From NCBI RefSeq assembly GCF_902170785.1, contig NZ_CABHYG010000020.1, positions 124,001 through 188,000 on the forward strand: a stretch of 64,000 bases of DNA. The letters run 5' to 3'. The notes under the pieces were generated by a model. It searched no databases and was not told where the DNA came from. It was given only the letters and a program-made list of their open reading frames with translations. A program made the position numbers and the translations under genes. Positions 47,639 to 57,733 of the stretch are shown here, piece after piece; position 1 is the first letter of the stretch; every line of letters starts with the position of its first letter. This DNA is from Yersinia proxima. GTDB lineage: Bacteria; Pseudomonadota; Gammaproteobacteria; Enterobacterales; Enterobacteriaceae.

Positions 47639-48019
47639 TTAAGCGACCTGAACGGGGACGGCTTTAGCCTTGCGCTGCAACTGATTTTCACCTTCAAAAT
47701 ACGCCACTTTAGGGTGGTGCAGGCGGGCATCAGCATCAGACATCTGGACATAAGAACAGATGATCAATTTATCACCCACACAGGCGCAGCGTGCAGCCGC
47801 ACCATTCACAGAGATAATCCGCGAACCGCGTTCGGCGGCAATGGCATAAGTCGAAAAACGCTGACCATTATCAACGTTATAAATATCAATGGCTTCGTAT
47901 TCCAAAATCCCAGCGGCTTCCAGAAAATCCTGATCAATAGCGCAGGAACCTTCATAGTGCAAATCAGCTTGAGTGACTTTCACCCGGTGCAGTTTGCCTT
48001 GCAACATAGTGCGTATCAT
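47639..48019 (-). CDS. panD: Aspartate 1-decarboxylase proenzyme
   Basis: A 126-residue pyruvoyl enzyme making beta-alanine from aspartate for pantothenate. Self-cleavage is expected between Gly24 and Ser25 (HYEGSCAID). [20 protein letters not shown] is the family core. It is 157 bp downstream of panC on the same strand, without an intervening gene. Confidence 0.97.
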
Positions 48020-48176
48020 AACTCTTACCTTTGACCCCGGTTATTGCCCAGAATAAGTCTGGCACCCAATCCCATCATCGACCGATTTAGGGAGAAGCAC
48101 CCAGTTTTGCTGATTTTATATCGCTTGTCTATGGCTGACTTTATATGCTCGTTTCATCATAATGTACTTTTTGAAA

Positions 48177-49031
48177 TTAACTATTTAAATCAACCTGTTG
48201 ATTATCAATTAGGCGTGCTTTACCCAGCCAGGCAGCCATGAGAATTACCGCCTGCTTGCTGTCAACGGTCAGTGGCTGCAAGGTTTGAGCATCGCGGATA
48301 AACAGTTCATCTGGAGTAAAGCCAGCATCACGCAATTGTTCTGCGGTGTCAGCCAGTAAATCATCAATCTGCCGTTCGCCCAAGGCGAGTTTCTCAGCCA
48401 ATGCCTGCATTATCTTATAAAGCTGTGGTGCGATTTTACGTTCTTCAGCGCTCAAATAGCCATTGCGAGAGCTGAGTGCCAGGCCATCTTTGGCTCGCAC
48501 AATGGGCACGCCGACAATATTGATGTCATAGCCCATATCCGCCACCATTTTGCGGATCAGCGCCAGTTGTTGGTAATCTTTTTCGCCAAAACAGGCTACA
48601 TCCGGCTGAACCAGATTGAACAACTTGCTAACGATAGTCGATACGCCACGGAAATGGCCGGGGCGGCTGGCGCCTTCCAAAATGGTCGAGAGAGCAGGGA
48701 CGTCAACATAAGTCTGAGCTTCCAGACCCGCCGGATAGACATCAGCGGCTGCTGGTGCAAACACTAAATCAACGCCGTGGCGGGTTAGCTTCTCGCAATC
48801 TTCTTGCAAAGTGCGTGGATAGCGGGCCAAGTCATCTGGGCGTTCGAATTGCAGCGGATTGACAAAAATACTCACGACGACAACATCGGCACGAGTTTTT
48901 GCATCTTCCACCAATGTCATATGCCCTTCGTGCAGGTTACCCATAGTCGGCACCAGTGCGACTCGCTTACCCTCTTGACGCCAACGGCGAATTTGCTGGC
49001 GCAACAGCGGCAAGGTTTCAATAATTAGCAT
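48177..49031 (-). CDS. panC: Pantothenate synthetase (pantoate-beta-alanine ligase)
   Basis: A 284-residue cytoplasmic ATP-dependent ligase joining pantoate and beta-alanine. The HIGH-like nucleotide-binding segment [44 protein letters not shown] and the KMSKS-like [11 protein letters not shown] are present. It follows panB by 32 bp. Confidence 0.97.
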   Translation of the reverse strand: MLIIETLPLLRQQIRRWRQEGKRVALVPTMGNLHEGHMTLVEDAKTRADVVVVSIFVNPLQFERPDDLARYPRTLQEDCEKLTRHGVDLVFAPAAADVYPAGLEAQTYVDVPALSTILEGASRPGHFRGVSTIVSKLFNLVQPDVACFGEKDYQQLALIRKMVADMGYDINIVGVPIVRAKDGLALSSRNGYLSAEERKIAPQLYKIMQALAEKLALGERQIDDLLADTAEQLRDAGFTPDELFIRDAQTLQPLTVDSKQAVILMAAWLGKARLIDNQQVDLNS

Positions 49032-49063
49032 CCTAATTCCCCTGAATATTTATCAACAAAAAC

Positions 49064-49861
49064 TTATTGAAAAGTATGTTCTTCAGCGGGATAAACACCG
49101 CTCTCAACTTCTTGAATATACAGCTTAATTGCAGCGCGAATATCACCCGCACTTTGCGCCAGGAAGTTTTTGCTGAATTTCGGTGTATGACCACCGGTAA
49201 TACCCAGCGCATCATGCATGACCAGAATCTGCCCATCGGTAACATTCCCCGCGCCAATACCAATCACCGGGATAGCCAGTGCTTCCGTTACGCGCTGTGC
49301 CAACTCCACTGGGACACATTCCAGTACCAATAATTGTGCGCCAGCATTTTCAAGCGCTTGAGCATCTTTCAATAGCTGGTTAGCCGCCACTTCTTCGCGA
49401 CCCTGTACTTTGTAACCGCCGAAAATATTGACTGATTGTGGCGTTAACCCCAAATGCCCACATACCGGAACAGCGCGTTCTGCCAGCATGCGAACGGTAT
49501 CGCACAACCAGCTACCCCCTTCCAATTTGACCATATTGGCCCCGGCACGCATCAACTCGGCAGCATTAGCAAATGTTTGCTCAGGAGTGGCGTAACTCAT
49601 AAACGGCATATCTGCCAATAACAAGCAATGAGGCGCACCACGGCGAACTGCACGGGTATGATAAGCCACATCTGCAGTTGTGACCGGCAGGGTAGAGTCG
49701 AAGCCTTGTAATGTCATACCGAGCGAGTCACCCACCAACAGAACCTCAATTCCCTGTTCGGCAAATAGCTGAGCAAAGCTGGCATCATAGGCAGTCAGTG
49801 TGGCGAACTTACGCTTTTCGAGTTTCCATTGGCGCAAGTGGCTCATAGTGGTGGCTTTCAT
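49064..49861 (-). CDS. panB: 3-methyl-2-oxobutanoate hydroxymethyltransferase
   Basis: A 265-residue TIM-barrel enzyme adding a hydroxymethyl group from methylene-tetrahydrofolate to alpha-ketoisovalerate in pantothenate synthesis. [41 protein letters not shown] and [14 protein letters not shown] are family signatures. The ATG at 49861 with AGGAG upstream was chosen; a GTG one codon earlier is less likely. Confidence 0.97.
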   Translation of the reverse strand: MKATTMSHLRQWKLEKRKFATLTAYDASFAQLFAEQGIEVLLVGDSLGMTLQGFDSTLPVTTADVAYHTRAVRRGAPHCLLLADMPFMSYATPEQTFANAAELMRAGANMVKLEGGSWLCDTVRMLAERAVPVCGHLGLTPQSVNIFGGYKVQGREEVAANQLLKDAQALENAGAQLLVLECVPVELAQRVTEALAIPVIGIGAGNVTDGQILVMHDALGITGGHTPKFSKNFLAQSAGDIRAAIKLYIQEVESGVYPAEEHTFQ

Positions 49862-49940
49862 CACTCTTTCTCCTGAGACGGTAGGTTAAAATGGTGGGAT
49901 ATCAGATAGGTATATAACGTGTTGGATTGGGTCGGCGCAG

Positions 49941-50420
49941 TTACCAAGGCACCAGGCCATTTTTATCCACGAGTTTCAGGCGCTCTGACAGGGGTTCGCC
50001 ATCGGGGAAAATAAGATCAGGGGCGATATCGGCTAAGGGGTAGAGCATGAACTCCCGCTCTTTCAGACCATAATGTGGCACGATCAGGCGATCAGTTTTT
50101 ATCACTTGATTGCCATACAGCATAATATCGAGATCCAGAGTCCGGGGCCCCCAACGCTGTTCTTTCCTCACACGCCCCTGATTGCGCTCAATGGCTTGGG
50201 TGCTATCCAACAGTTGTTCTGGTGGAAGGGCGGTATCTAACGCCACGACCGCATTAAGGAAATCCGGCTGATCCTGTGGCCCTAACGGCTTAGTGCGATA
50301 AAACGGCGAACAGGCCACCAACCGGGTGCGCGGCAGATGCTCCAGCGCTTCCAGTGCGGTTTTGACCTGTTGCAGTGGCATGGACTGATTACTGCCTAGC
50401 GCAATATAGACCCGGATCAT
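49941..50420 (-). CDS. folK: 6-hydroxymethyl-7,8-dihydropterin pyrophosphokinase
   Basis: A 159-residue folate-pathway kinase that transfers pyrophosphate from ATP to the pterin. YIALGSNQS, FYRTKPLGPQDQPDFLNAV and the signature RWGPRTLDLDIMLYG are present. It starts 8 bp after the pcnB stop, the usual pcnB-folK pair. Confidence 0.96.
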   Translation of the reverse strand: MIRVYIALGSNQSMPLQQVKTALEALEHLPRTRLVACSPFYRTKPLGPQDQPDFLNAVVALDTALPPEQLLDSTQAIERNQGRVRKEQRWGPRTLDLDIMLYGNQVIKTDRLIVPHYGLKEREFMLYPLADIAPDLIFPDGEPLSERLKLVDKNGLVPW

Positions 50421-50428
50421 GGTGCGAA

Positions 50429-51985
50429 TTATGCCCCTTCTTTACGTGGTGCTGGCTTACGTGGGCGGCGAGGACGAGAGCGTCGTGGCGCCGGATCAGC
50501 CCCTAAAGTATTTAGCATATTTTTCTGCTGCAGCGGCGTTGCTTCCTGGAATTCTCCCCACCACTGCGCCAGGCGCTGTAGTTCATGGTTGTTTTCCACT
50601 TCTGCCCGCAATACGAGTAAATCGTAAGCTGCACGGAACTTTGGATGCTCCATCAGCTTGTGCGCACGTTTGCCCTGACGGCGCGACAGCCGCAATTGCA
50701 GCAGCCAGATATCCCGCACTAATGAGGTAATACGTTTTGGAATGGCCAGCGAACGGCACTCTTCATCCAGAACATCATTCATTGCCAGTGCGAAAGCATC
50801 GTAATAGGCCAGGCCGCTTTCTTGCGTCAGCTTCTGCGCATGTTCGATAAGCGGATACCAAAGCATAGCGGCAAATAAGAATGCCGGATTGACACGCTTA
50901 TCATTATGCAAACGATGGTCGGTATTTTTCAGCACTTGAACCAGAATTCGTTCCATCGCTGAATCATGATGTTCGGTAAAATTACGGGCAATCAGCGGGA
51001 ATAGCGGCTGGAAAAGCTGATATTCACACAGTTTTAAATAGGTTTTATAGCCGTAGCCTGATTGCAGCAGTTTGAGTGATTCTTCAAACAGACGAGCGGG
51101 AGGGATCTCGCGCAGCAGCGAGGCCAGGCGCGGGATCGGCTCTGCCGTTTCTGGGCTGATCGTCATATCCAGCTTTGCGGCAAAACGAACCGCACGCAGC
51201 ATCCGCACCGGATCTTCACGATAGCGGGTTTCAGGATCGCCAATCAGACGGATAATCCCTTCTTTCAGATCTCGCAAACCGCCGGTGTAGTCGCGCAGTG
51301 CAAAATCAGAAATACCGTAATAGAGGCTATTAATGGTGAAATCGCGACGTTGGGCATCATCTTCAATCGTGCCAAATATGTTGTCACGCAGCAGCATGCC
51401 ATTTTGTGCCTGCTGAGACGAGTTTTTGTCACTGTCTTCTGCTTGTTGTTGTTCGTGGTGACCACGGAAAGTCGCGACTTCAATGATTTCCGGGCCGAAC
51501 ATGACATGGGCCAAACGGAAACGGCGACCCACCAGGCGGCAGTTACGGAATAGCTTTCGCACTTGCTCAGGTGTGGCGCTGGTGGTGATATCAAAATCTT
51601 TCGGTTTTTTGCCCAGTAACAGGTCACGGACACCGCCGCCGACCAGATAGGCTTCATAACCGGATTTATTCAGGCGATAGAGAACCTTCAGCGCATTATC
51701 GCTGATATCTTTACGAGAGATATTGTGCTGGTCTCGCGGAATAATCGTCATCGCACTTTGCTGTGAAGAAAGCGGTTGTGAAGCAGGCACCGCGTGATTC
51801 TTGCGGCCAGTATTCGTTCTGGCAGGCCTTTTCTCTTTGCGGGCCACGTTATCTTCACCGGGCACTCTATCTTTACGGGCACTGCTATCACGGGCCGTGT
51901 CTTCACGGACTGCTTTGTCATCGCGAACTGATTTATCATCGCGAATCAGTACCTTACGGCAGAAATTGGCTACTCGGGTAAAAAT
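50429..51985 (-). CDS. pcnB: Poly(A) polymerase I, predicted AUU start
   Basis: PcnB adds 3' poly(A) tails that speed RNA decay and controls ColE1-type plasmid copy number. The nucleotidyltransferase core is [23 protein letters not shown], then [17 protein letters not shown] and [11 protein letters not shown]; the C-terminus is Arg-rich ([15 protein letters not shown]). The first in-frame ATG/GTG choices would lose the N-terminus. Reading up to the ATT at 51985 gives [13 protein letters not shown], matching E. coli PcnB, whose start is the experimentally known AUU. Length is then 518 residues. An insert of short charged repeats ([15 protein letters not shown]) lies between this segment and the catalytic core. 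Confidence 0.93.
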   Translation of the reverse strand: MFTRVANFCRKVLIRDDKSVRDDKAVREDTARDSSARKDRVPGEDNVARKEKRPARTNTGRKNHAVPASQPLSSQQSAMTIIPRDQHNISRKDISDNALKVLYRLNKSGYEAYLVGGGVRDLLLGKKPKDFDITTSATPEQVRKLFRNCRLVGRRFRLAHVMFGPEIIEVATFRGHHEQQQAEDSDKNSSQQAQNGMLLRDNIFGTIEDDAQRRDFTINSLYYGISDFALRDYTGGLRDLKEGIIRLIGDPETRYREDPVRMLRAVRFAAKLDMTISPETAEPIPRLASLLREIPPARLFEESLKLLQSGYGYKTYLKLCEYQLFQPLFPLIARNFTEHHDSAMERILVQVLKNTDHRLHNDKRVNPAFLFAAMLWYPLIEHAQKLTQESGLAYYDAFALAMNDVLDEECRSLAIPKRITSLVRDIWLLQLRLSRRQGKRAHKLMEHPKFRAAYDLLVLRAEVENNHELQRLAQWWGEFQEATPLQQKNMLNTLGADPAPRRSRPRRPRKPAPRKEGA

Positions 51986-51988
51986 GGT

Positions 51989-51995
51989 ACACCTC
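51989..51995 (-). promoter_or_regulatory. Ribosome-binding site for the AUU start of pcnB
   Basis: GAGGTGT on the minus strand, with its GAGG core 6 nt before the AUU codon at 51985. It decides the start: no comparable site precedes the first GTG (51865) downstream. Confidence 0.75.
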
Positions 51996-52047
51996 GATAG
52001 TGGCTAATAAATTACAGAACAACAGAAAAACAGCGGCTAATCATAGC

Positions 52048-52977
52048 TCACCGTGGTTCCTTTGAGAATGCCGTTGTGTTTTCAGTGGCGGTTATCGCCC
52101 CCTGAAGTGGAATAGCTGCCAATGTCCAATTTTCGACTGCAAAACGTAATAATAACGGCAAATCAAGATCTTGCCAGCATTCCGGCAGTGGTTGATGTAA
52201 AAATTTCAGTGCTTCAACCAAAATCGGGCGCGGATCGCCATTCGGCAGCGGCGGCGCATGATTTTGCTTAGAGAGCTTATTACCATCATGGTTTAGTGCT
52301 AGTGGCAAGTGTAAATAGCTGGGTATCGGCTGCTGTAACTGCTGATAGAGGGCTATTTGGCGTACGGTTGGCTCGATTAAATCGGCTCCGCGCACAATCT
52401 CGGTCACCCCTTGAAAGGCATCATCAACCACTACCGCCAGATTATAGGCAAACAAGCCATCTCGACGGCGAATAATAAAATCTTCTTCGGCCAATGCAGG
52501 CTCGGCATGCAACTCACCGAGTAATTTATCATAAAAGGTATAAACCGGATGAGTCTGGCGCAGACGGATAGCCGCACCCACGGCAGGTAAATGGCGATCG
52601 CGACAATGGCCGTCGTATAAGCCGCCGATCTGCTGAATTCGGCTGCGGGTGCAGGTGCAGTAATAACTCAGCTCTTGTTGCTTTAGCCAGTCTAAGGTGG
52701 CGCGATAGGCTTCGTGGCGCTGAGATTGGTAAATCACCGAGCCATCCCAATGTAGGCCGTAGTGGTCTAGTGCTGCCAAAATACGGGCCGCAGCGCCAGG
52801 GATTTCACGCGGAGGATCAATATCTTCAATGCGAACCAGCCAGCGCCCACCTTCAGCGCGAGCTTGCAGATAACTGCCCAATGCTGCAATCAGCGAACCG
52901 AAATGCAAATCACCAGACGGAGACGGCGCAAAACGCCCTACATAGCCTGACTGTCGAGTCTTGATATTTTCGGACAT
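52048..52977 (-). CDS. gluQ: Glutamyl-Q tRNA(Asp) synthetase
   Basis: A 309-residue truncated glutamyl-tRNA synthetase paralogue that attaches glutamate to queuosine in tRNA(Asp). The nucleotide-binding HIGH variant is in [23 protein letters not shown], the zinc site is [19 protein letters not shown], and the KMSKS-like loop is KLSKQNHAP. No anticodon-binding domain is present, as typical. It follows dksA on the same strand, separated by a hairpin and a short ERIC. Confidence 0.95.
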   Translation of the reverse strand: MSENIKTRQSGYVGRFAPSPSGDLHFGSLIAALGSYLQARAEGGRWLVRIEDIDPPREIPGAAARILAALDHYGLHWDGSVIYQSQRHEAYRATLDWLKQQELSYYCTCTRSRIQQIGGLYDGHCRDRHLPAVGAAIRLRQTHPVYTFYDKLLGELHAEPALAEEDFIIRRRDGLFAYNLAVVVDDAFQGVTEIVRGADLIEPTVRQIALYQQLQQPIPSYLHLPLALNHDGNKLSKQNHAPPLPNGDPRPILVEALKFLHQPLPECWQDLDLPLLLRFAVENWTLAAIPLQGAITATENTTAFSKEPR

Positions 52978-53010
52978 AAAAGGGAAAGGGAGATCCAGCG
53001 TGATAAATGC

Positions 53011-53034
53011 GGTGCCGGAGGTGGCTCTGGCACC
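53011..53034. terminator. Hairpin between dksA and gluQ
   Basis: Two-part stem GGTGCC-GAG (53011-53020) / CTC-GGCACC (53025-53034) with single mismatches between parts. A transcriptional terminator between dksA and gluQ is known in Shigella/E. coli; this may be its counterpart, but no T-run follows on the minus strand. Confidence 0.4.
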
Positions 53035-53039
53035 GTGTC

Positions 53040-53102
53040 ATATCCTTTGTACTTGGAGCTGTAGGGTTGTTAGCGACCTATAGCCCCAACTTCTTTGGAT
53101 AT
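53040..53102 (+). repeat. Internally deleted ERIC element (copy 7)
   Basis: A 63-bp palindrome with ends ATATCC / GGATAT, carrying the left arm (CTTGGAGCTGTAGGGTTGTTAG) and right arm (GCCCCAACTTCTTTGGA) but no conserved central core. It lies in the dksA-gluQ gap. Confidence 0.72.
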
Positions 53103-53118
53103 ATAGATTCTTGCTGTG

Positions 53119-53574
53119 TTAGCCTGCCATCTGCTTTTCGCGGATTTCGGCCAGAGTTTTACAGTCAATGCACAAATCTGCTGTTGGCCGTGCTTCCAGG
53201 CGGCGAATGCCGATTTCTACGCCACAAGACTCGCAGAAACCGAAATCGTCATCCTCGACTTTTTTCAGCGTCTTCTCGATCTTTTTGATCAGTTTACGCT
53301 CGCGGTCGCGGTTACGAAGCTCAAGACTAAACTCTTCTTCCTGCGCGGCGCGGTCTACCGGATCCGGGAAATTAGCAGCTTCGTCTTGCATGTGCGATAC
53401 AGTACGGTCCACTTCATCCCTGAGCTGGTTGCGCCATGCTTCAAGAATAAGCTTGAAATGCGCCAATTGGGCGGCATTCATATACTCTTCGCCTGGCTTC
53501 TCTTGGTATGGTTCTACCCCAGCGATGGCGAGAATGCTCAAGGACGAGGTTTTACGTTTTTGCCCTTCTTGCAT
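53119..53574 (-). CDS. dksA: RNA polymerase-binding transcription factor DksA
   Basis: A 151-residue co-regulator that enters the RNA polymerase secondary channel and works with ppGpp in the stringent response. The coiled-coil tip motif DPVDRA is present, and the four-cysteine zinc finger is CESC-N17-CIDC. The ATG at 53574 gives [20 protein letters not shown], identical in length to E. coli DksA; the frame is open 31 codons upstream but this is not used in the family. Confidence 0.97.
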   Translation of the reverse strand: MQEGQKRKTSSLSILAIAGVEPYQEKPGEEYMNAAQLAHFKLILEAWRNQLRDEVDRTVSHMQDEAANFPDPVDRAAQEEEFSLELRNRDRERKLIKKIEKTLKKVEDDDFGFCESCGVEIGIRRLEARPTADLCIDCKTLAEIREKQMAG

Positions 53575-53753
53575 GATGCTTCTCCTACATTCATACGCAC
53601 TATCGAAATCCCCAAGACGGGGAAAAATCAGGCCGCTATAAATAACAGAAGGAAGGTAGGTTGGCAATTATTCCTGTCGCCTGCTTGACAATGGTGTGAA
53701 GGAAGGCGTATTTGGCGAGCAACTTTACTCCATAATCGCTGCTTTATTCGGCG

Positions 53754-54497
53754 TTATGGATTGGGTGTTTCGTCCAGTAATAACGGTAGGCGAGCATCCA
53801 GCACGATACCGTCAGGCGATAGTTGAAAACCGTAGCAAATAACCTCCACTCCTGCTTGCTGAGCCTGGGCCAGCAATTCTGCATAGCGATTGTCAATGTG
53901 TCGGGCAGCGGCAACTTGCCTGATACCCGTATGCAATACGGCAAAAAAAAGTACCGCCCGGTGACCGTTGGCAACCATGCTTTGTAACTCCCTGAGATGC
54001 TTTTGACCCCGCAGGGTGACGGCATCCGGAAAATACCCACACTGTTGCTGTAATAAGGTAACCGACTTGACTTCAATATAGCAGTTAGACCTATTTTCTG
54101 CCTGTAATAACAAGTCTATACGGCTGTTCTCATCTCCATATTTAATCTCCCTTTTGACAGAAGTGTAACCAGATAATTCAATTATCTGGTTATTATCTAT
54201 CGCTACACTAGCTAACTCATTGGCACGTAATGTATTTACGCATATCCAGTCACCGGTTCGGGTTTGAGTCAGCTCCCAACTATGGGGATACTTACGTTTT
54301 GGGTTATCTGAGGTCGAATACCAAACTGTATCTCCTGGAGTGGCACAACCCGTCATTGCCCCTGTATTAGCGCAATGAATGGTCAGCACTTCTCCAGCGG
54401 GCGTCACAATATCAGCTAAAAAGCGTTTATACCGCTTAATAAGTGTGGCTGGCTGTAACCTTGGGTTAAAAGATAACAATTTTGTATCAAGCGGCAT
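53754..54497 (-). CDS. sfsA: SfsA, sugar fermentation stimulation protein
   Basis: A 247-residue predicted nuclease-fold/DNA-binding protein reported to stimulate maltose metabolism genes in E. coli; its exact activity is unclear. Conserved blocks: [62 protein letters not shown] and [16 protein letters not shown]. The ATG at 54497 has AGGAAA upstream; a TTG six codons later would match the E. coli start more closely. Confidence 0.94.
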   Translation of the reverse strand: MPLDTKLLSFNPRLQPATLIKRYKRFLADIVTPAGEVLTIHCANTGAMTGCATPGDTVWYSTSDNPKRKYPHSWELTQTRTGDWICVNTLRANELASVAIDNNQIIELSGYTSVKREIKYGDENSRIDLLLQAENRSNCYIEVKSVTLLQQQCGYFPDAVTLRGQKHLRELQSMVANGHRAVLFFAVLHTGIRQVAAARHIDNRYAELLAQAQQAGVEVICYGFQLSPDGIVLDARLPLLLDETPNP

Positions 54498-54508
54498 TCA
54501 GTTTCCTT

Positions 54509-55063
54509 TTACTCTCTGTCAGTCAGCGGCCAACTGTGCACCATGTTATAGCGGGTACGGCCACGCGCATATACCGACTCATATAACGAAAAATGGTTCA
54601 CCCGAAAGTTTTCATTGGTGGTTCTGGCCGGTATGGCGACTGGGCGAATAGCGCCACGGAATAAGGAGACATGAGGATGAAATGGCTGCGGTGTTTGGTA
54701 ACAGCCACTGCGTGCCGCTTGGGAGCGCAGCAATTGAGCCAACTGTAATAACCCGCGCGGGGGATTTTTGCACCCGAGCCATACCACTCCGGAACCGGGC
54801 CAATGGCCGATATCATCCAGCGTCACATTAAAACCTTGCTGACTTATACGTCCGGCTTGTTGTTGTAACATTTGAGCTTTGGCGTGGCTAACCTCGCCGA
54901 GAAACGCCAGCGTCAGGTGGAGGTTTGCCGCAGCAATAGGGCGGCCAGCTTCTGGCGGAAAGTTATCTGCTCGCCATTGCACAATGCGCTGTTGCAGGGC
55001 ATCAGGCAGTGCCAGAGCAAAGAACAGGCGGCGAGAGCTAATTTTATCAACAGCATTAAACAT
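54509..55063 (-). CDS. thpR: RNA 2',3'-cyclic phosphodiesterase
   Basis: A 184-residue 2H-phosphoesterase (formerly LigT) that opens 2',3'-cyclic phosphates at RNA ends; the family can join tRNA halves in vitro. The two catalytic HxTx-type motifs are HLTLAFLG and HPHVSLFR (the second with Ser in place of Thr). It lies 11 bp upstream of sfsA and is divergent from hrpB. Confidence 0.94.
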   Translation of the reverse strand: MFNAVDKISSRRLFFALALPDALQQRIVQWRADNFPPEAGRPIAAANLHLTLAFLGEVSHAKAQMLQQQAGRISQQGFNVTLDDIGHWPGSGVVWLGCKNPPRGLLQLAQLLRSQAARSGCYQTPQPFHPHVSLFRGAIRPVAIPARTTNENFRVNHFSLYESVYARGRTRYNMVHSWPLTDRE

Positions 55064-55139
55064 TAGGTTGGCATAATCACTCGGCTAAATACGCTATACG
55101 GTCATGATGTTACAATGGCTGACGATGAAAGTAGAGAGT

Positions 55140-57626
55140 ATGGGGAAGAATGTGGTGAGTCAGAGAGAAAATAATGCGCAGATTGGGGCTTTACCGGTAG
55201 GTGAAGTGCTCAGTGAGATTTTGTCTGCGTTGCAAACCTCACCACAAGTTTTGCTCCATGCCCCTACTGGAGCCGGTAAATCGACGTGGCTACCACTGAA
55301 AATTCTACAACATAGCGGATTGCCAGGCCGGATTATTATGTTGGAACCCCGACGGCTGGCGGCGAAAAATGTGGCTTACCGTTTGGCCCAGCAATTGGGT
55401 GAACAGCCGGGGCAGACCGTGGGCTATCGGATGCGAGCCGAAAGCAAAAGCGGGCCGGACACCCGCCTTGAGGTGGTAACCGAAGGTATTTTAACCCGTA
55501 TGCTCCAGCAAGACGCCGAGTTGACCGGCGTGTCTTTGGTTATCCTCGATGAGTTTCATGAGCGCAGTTTGCAGGCTGATCTGGCACTGGCGCTATTGCT
55601 GGATGTGCAGCAAGGGCTGCGTGATGATCTCAAACTGCTGATTATGTCCGCAACGCTGGATAACCAACGCCTTTCTACACTGCTGCCATCAGCCCCTGTG
55701 ATTGTTTCCGCGGGGCGCAGCTTTCCTGTCGAGCGCAGCTATCAGCCCTTGTCTAGCCACGAACGGCTGGAGGACGGGGTTGCCAATCGCGTTAAACGAT
55801 TATTGAACGAGCAATCTGGCTCTTTGCTGCTATTTTTACCCGGTGTTGGCGAAATTCATCGTGTCATGGAACGGTTGCAAGGCGACGTCGCCACAGATAC
55901 CGATCTTTGCCCACTATATGGTGCTTTACCACTCACTGAGCAGCAGAAGGCCATTCAACCGGCTCCTGTTGGGCGGCGAAAAGTGGTACTGGCGACCAAT
56001 ATTGCTGAAACCAGCCTGACGATTGAAGGTATTCGGCTGGTGGTCGATAGTGGGTTGGAACGGGTTGCGCGCTTTGATGTCAAAAACGGCCTGACCCGAT
56101 TAGTGACTCAGCGTATTAGTCAGGCCTCAATGGTACAGCGCGCTGGGCGAGCCGGGCGACTGGAACCGGGGATCTGTTGGCATCTGTTTGCTAAAGAACA
56201 GGGCGAGCGGGCGGTCGAATATAGCGAACCCGAAATTCTTAACAGTGATTTATGCAGTTTGTGGCTGGAATTGCTGAATTGGGGATGCCAGGACGCGGCA
56301 CAGCTCAGTTGGCTGGATCAGCCCCCCCAAACGGCCCTGGGCGTTGCTCGAGATTTACTGCTCCGTTTGGGGGCTATCGACTCGCAGGGGCACCTTACAG
56401 GTACAGGGCGCAGTATGGCGAACTTGGGTTGTGAACCACGGCTGGCCGCCATGTTATGTTTTGCCGCCGGGCAAAGTCCAGACGCCTTGGCTACGGCGGC
56501 ACTGTTAGCCGCGATTCTGGAAGAACCTCCGCGTTCCGGACAAATTGATTTACATGACTGGCTTAGCCGCCCACAGCCGCATTGGCAGCGGCGAGCGAAG
56601 CAACTGGTACAAAGAGTTAATGCTCGGGTAGGTGCTGTGGACAGTGATCTGGCGGGCCAGTTGTTGGCGCTGGCTTATCCTGACCGTATCGCGCAACAAC
56701 GTGGGCAAGATGGCCGCTATCTGTTGGCTAACGGTATGGGTGCTGCTATGGCGCAAGACGAGGCATTATCACGTGCGCCTTGGTTAGTGGCGGCCAACTT
56801 ATTGCAAAGCAACAGTGGGCCGGATGCCCGTATTTTATTGGCGCTGCCAATTGAGGTTGAACAGCTGGCGAAACAGTTACCCCATTTGGTTGAAGAGCAA
56901 ACTGCGGTTGAATGGGATGACGAAAAGGGCACATTGCGCACCTGGCGGCGTTGGCAAATTGGGCGATTGACCCTACGAGCACAACCCTTAGCAAAGCCGA
57001 GTGATGAAGCATTGCAATTCGCGTTGTTAAACTGGGTTCGTGAGCAAGGGTTGCAGGCTCTCAATTGGGATGAAAATGCCGAACAGTTGTGCACCCGTAT
57101 ACAATGCGCCAGCCGCTGGCTACCCGAAGAGCAATGGCCAGCGGTAGATGACGACAACTTACTGGGCAAACTTGAACTGTGGCTGCAGCCGTCGTTGTCC
57201 GGCGTGCGAGATTTACGCGGGCTGCGGCAGGTGAATATCGCGGAAGCACTGACTCGTTTGTTGAGCTGGCAGTTACGTCAACGGCTGGATACTGAGCTGC
57301 CAACTCATTACACTGTGCCGACCGGTAGCCGTCTGCCAATCCGTTATTATGTCGATCGGCCACCGATATTGGCAGTGCGTTTACAGGAAGTTTTTGGTGA
57401 ACAACACAGCCCGCTGCTTGCCAATGGGCGGGTAGCCGTAGTGCTTGAGTTACTTTCACCCGCGCGTCGTCCATTACAGATTACCGGCGATTTGGCCGCT
57501 TTCTGGCAGGGAGCATATCGCGAGGTACAAAAAGAGATGAAAGGGCGCTATCCCAAACATGTCTGGCCGGATGATCCCGCGAATACCCGGCCAACACGCA
57601 GAACCAAGAAGTATCAGGATAACTAA
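55140..57626 (+). CDS. hrpB: ATP-dependent helicase HrpB
   Basis: A DExH-box RNA helicase of 828 residues from this start. Walker A APTGAGKST, motif II DEFHERS, motif III MSATLDN, and VLATNIAETSLTIEGIRLVVDSG and QRAGRAGRLEPG (motifs V/VI) are present; the C-terminal YPKHVWPDDPANTRPTRRTKKY is diagnostic. The physiological role is unclear. The start is uncertain: ATGs at 55104, 55125 and 55140 are all in frame, and the homologous region begins only at IGALPVGEVL. Confidence 0.93.
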   Translation: MGKNVVSQRENNAQIGALPVGEVLSEILSALQTSPQVLLHAPTGAGKSTWLPLKILQHSGLPGRIIMLEPRRLAAKNVAYRLAQQLGEQPGQTVGYRMRAESKSGPDTRLEVVTEGILTRMLQQDAELTGVSLVILDEFHERSLQADLALALLLDVQQGLRDDLKLLIMSATLDNQRLSTLLPSAPVIVSAGRSFPVERSYQPLSSHERLEDGVANRVKRLLNEQSGSLLLFLPGVGEIHRVMERLQGDVATDTDLCPLYGALPLTEQQKAIQPAPVGRRKVVLATNIAETSLTIEGIRLVVDSGLERVARFDVKNGLTRLVTQRISQASMVQRAGRAGRLEPGICWHLFAKEQGERAVEYSEPEILNSDLCSLWLELLNWGCQDAAQLSWLDQPPQTALGVARDLLLRLGAIDSQGHLTGTGRSMANLGCEPRLAAMLCFAAGQSPDALATAALLAAILEEPPRSGQIDLHDWLSRPQPHWQRRAKQLVQRVNARVGAVDSDLAGQLLALAYPDRIAQQRGQDGRYLLANGMGAAMAQDEALSRAPWLVAANLLQSNSGPDARILLALPIEVEQLAKQLPHLVEEQTAVEWDDEKGTLRTWRRWQIGRLTLRAQPLAKPSDEALQFALLNWVREQGLQALNWDENAEQLCTRIQCASRWLPEEQWPAVDDDNLLGKLELWLQPSLSGVRDLRGLRQVNIAEALTRLLSWQLRQRLDTELPTHYTVPTGSRLPIRYYVDRPPILAVRLQEVFGEQHSPLLANGRVAVVLELLSPARRPLQITGDLAAFWQGAYREVQKEMKGRYPKHVWPDDPANTRPTRRTKKYQDN

Positions 57627-57733
57627 GCACACTCGGCCAGAAACCAATAATTTCAGATGTTTCCCCTTTCTATTCGATAAATTGGGGAACACATTAAGCC
57701 GCAATAATCGCCAATGCGCGTGGAGAGAAAGAC

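Noticed and set aside
47482-47667. 61-codon plus-strand frame between yadE and panD
   Set aside because: It runs through the 102-bp palindrome and a terminator-like stem; no coding evidence.
53116-53688. 190-codon plus-strand frame opposite dksA
   Set aside because: It lies entirely over the conserved dksA gene and its leader, with no recognisable protein features.
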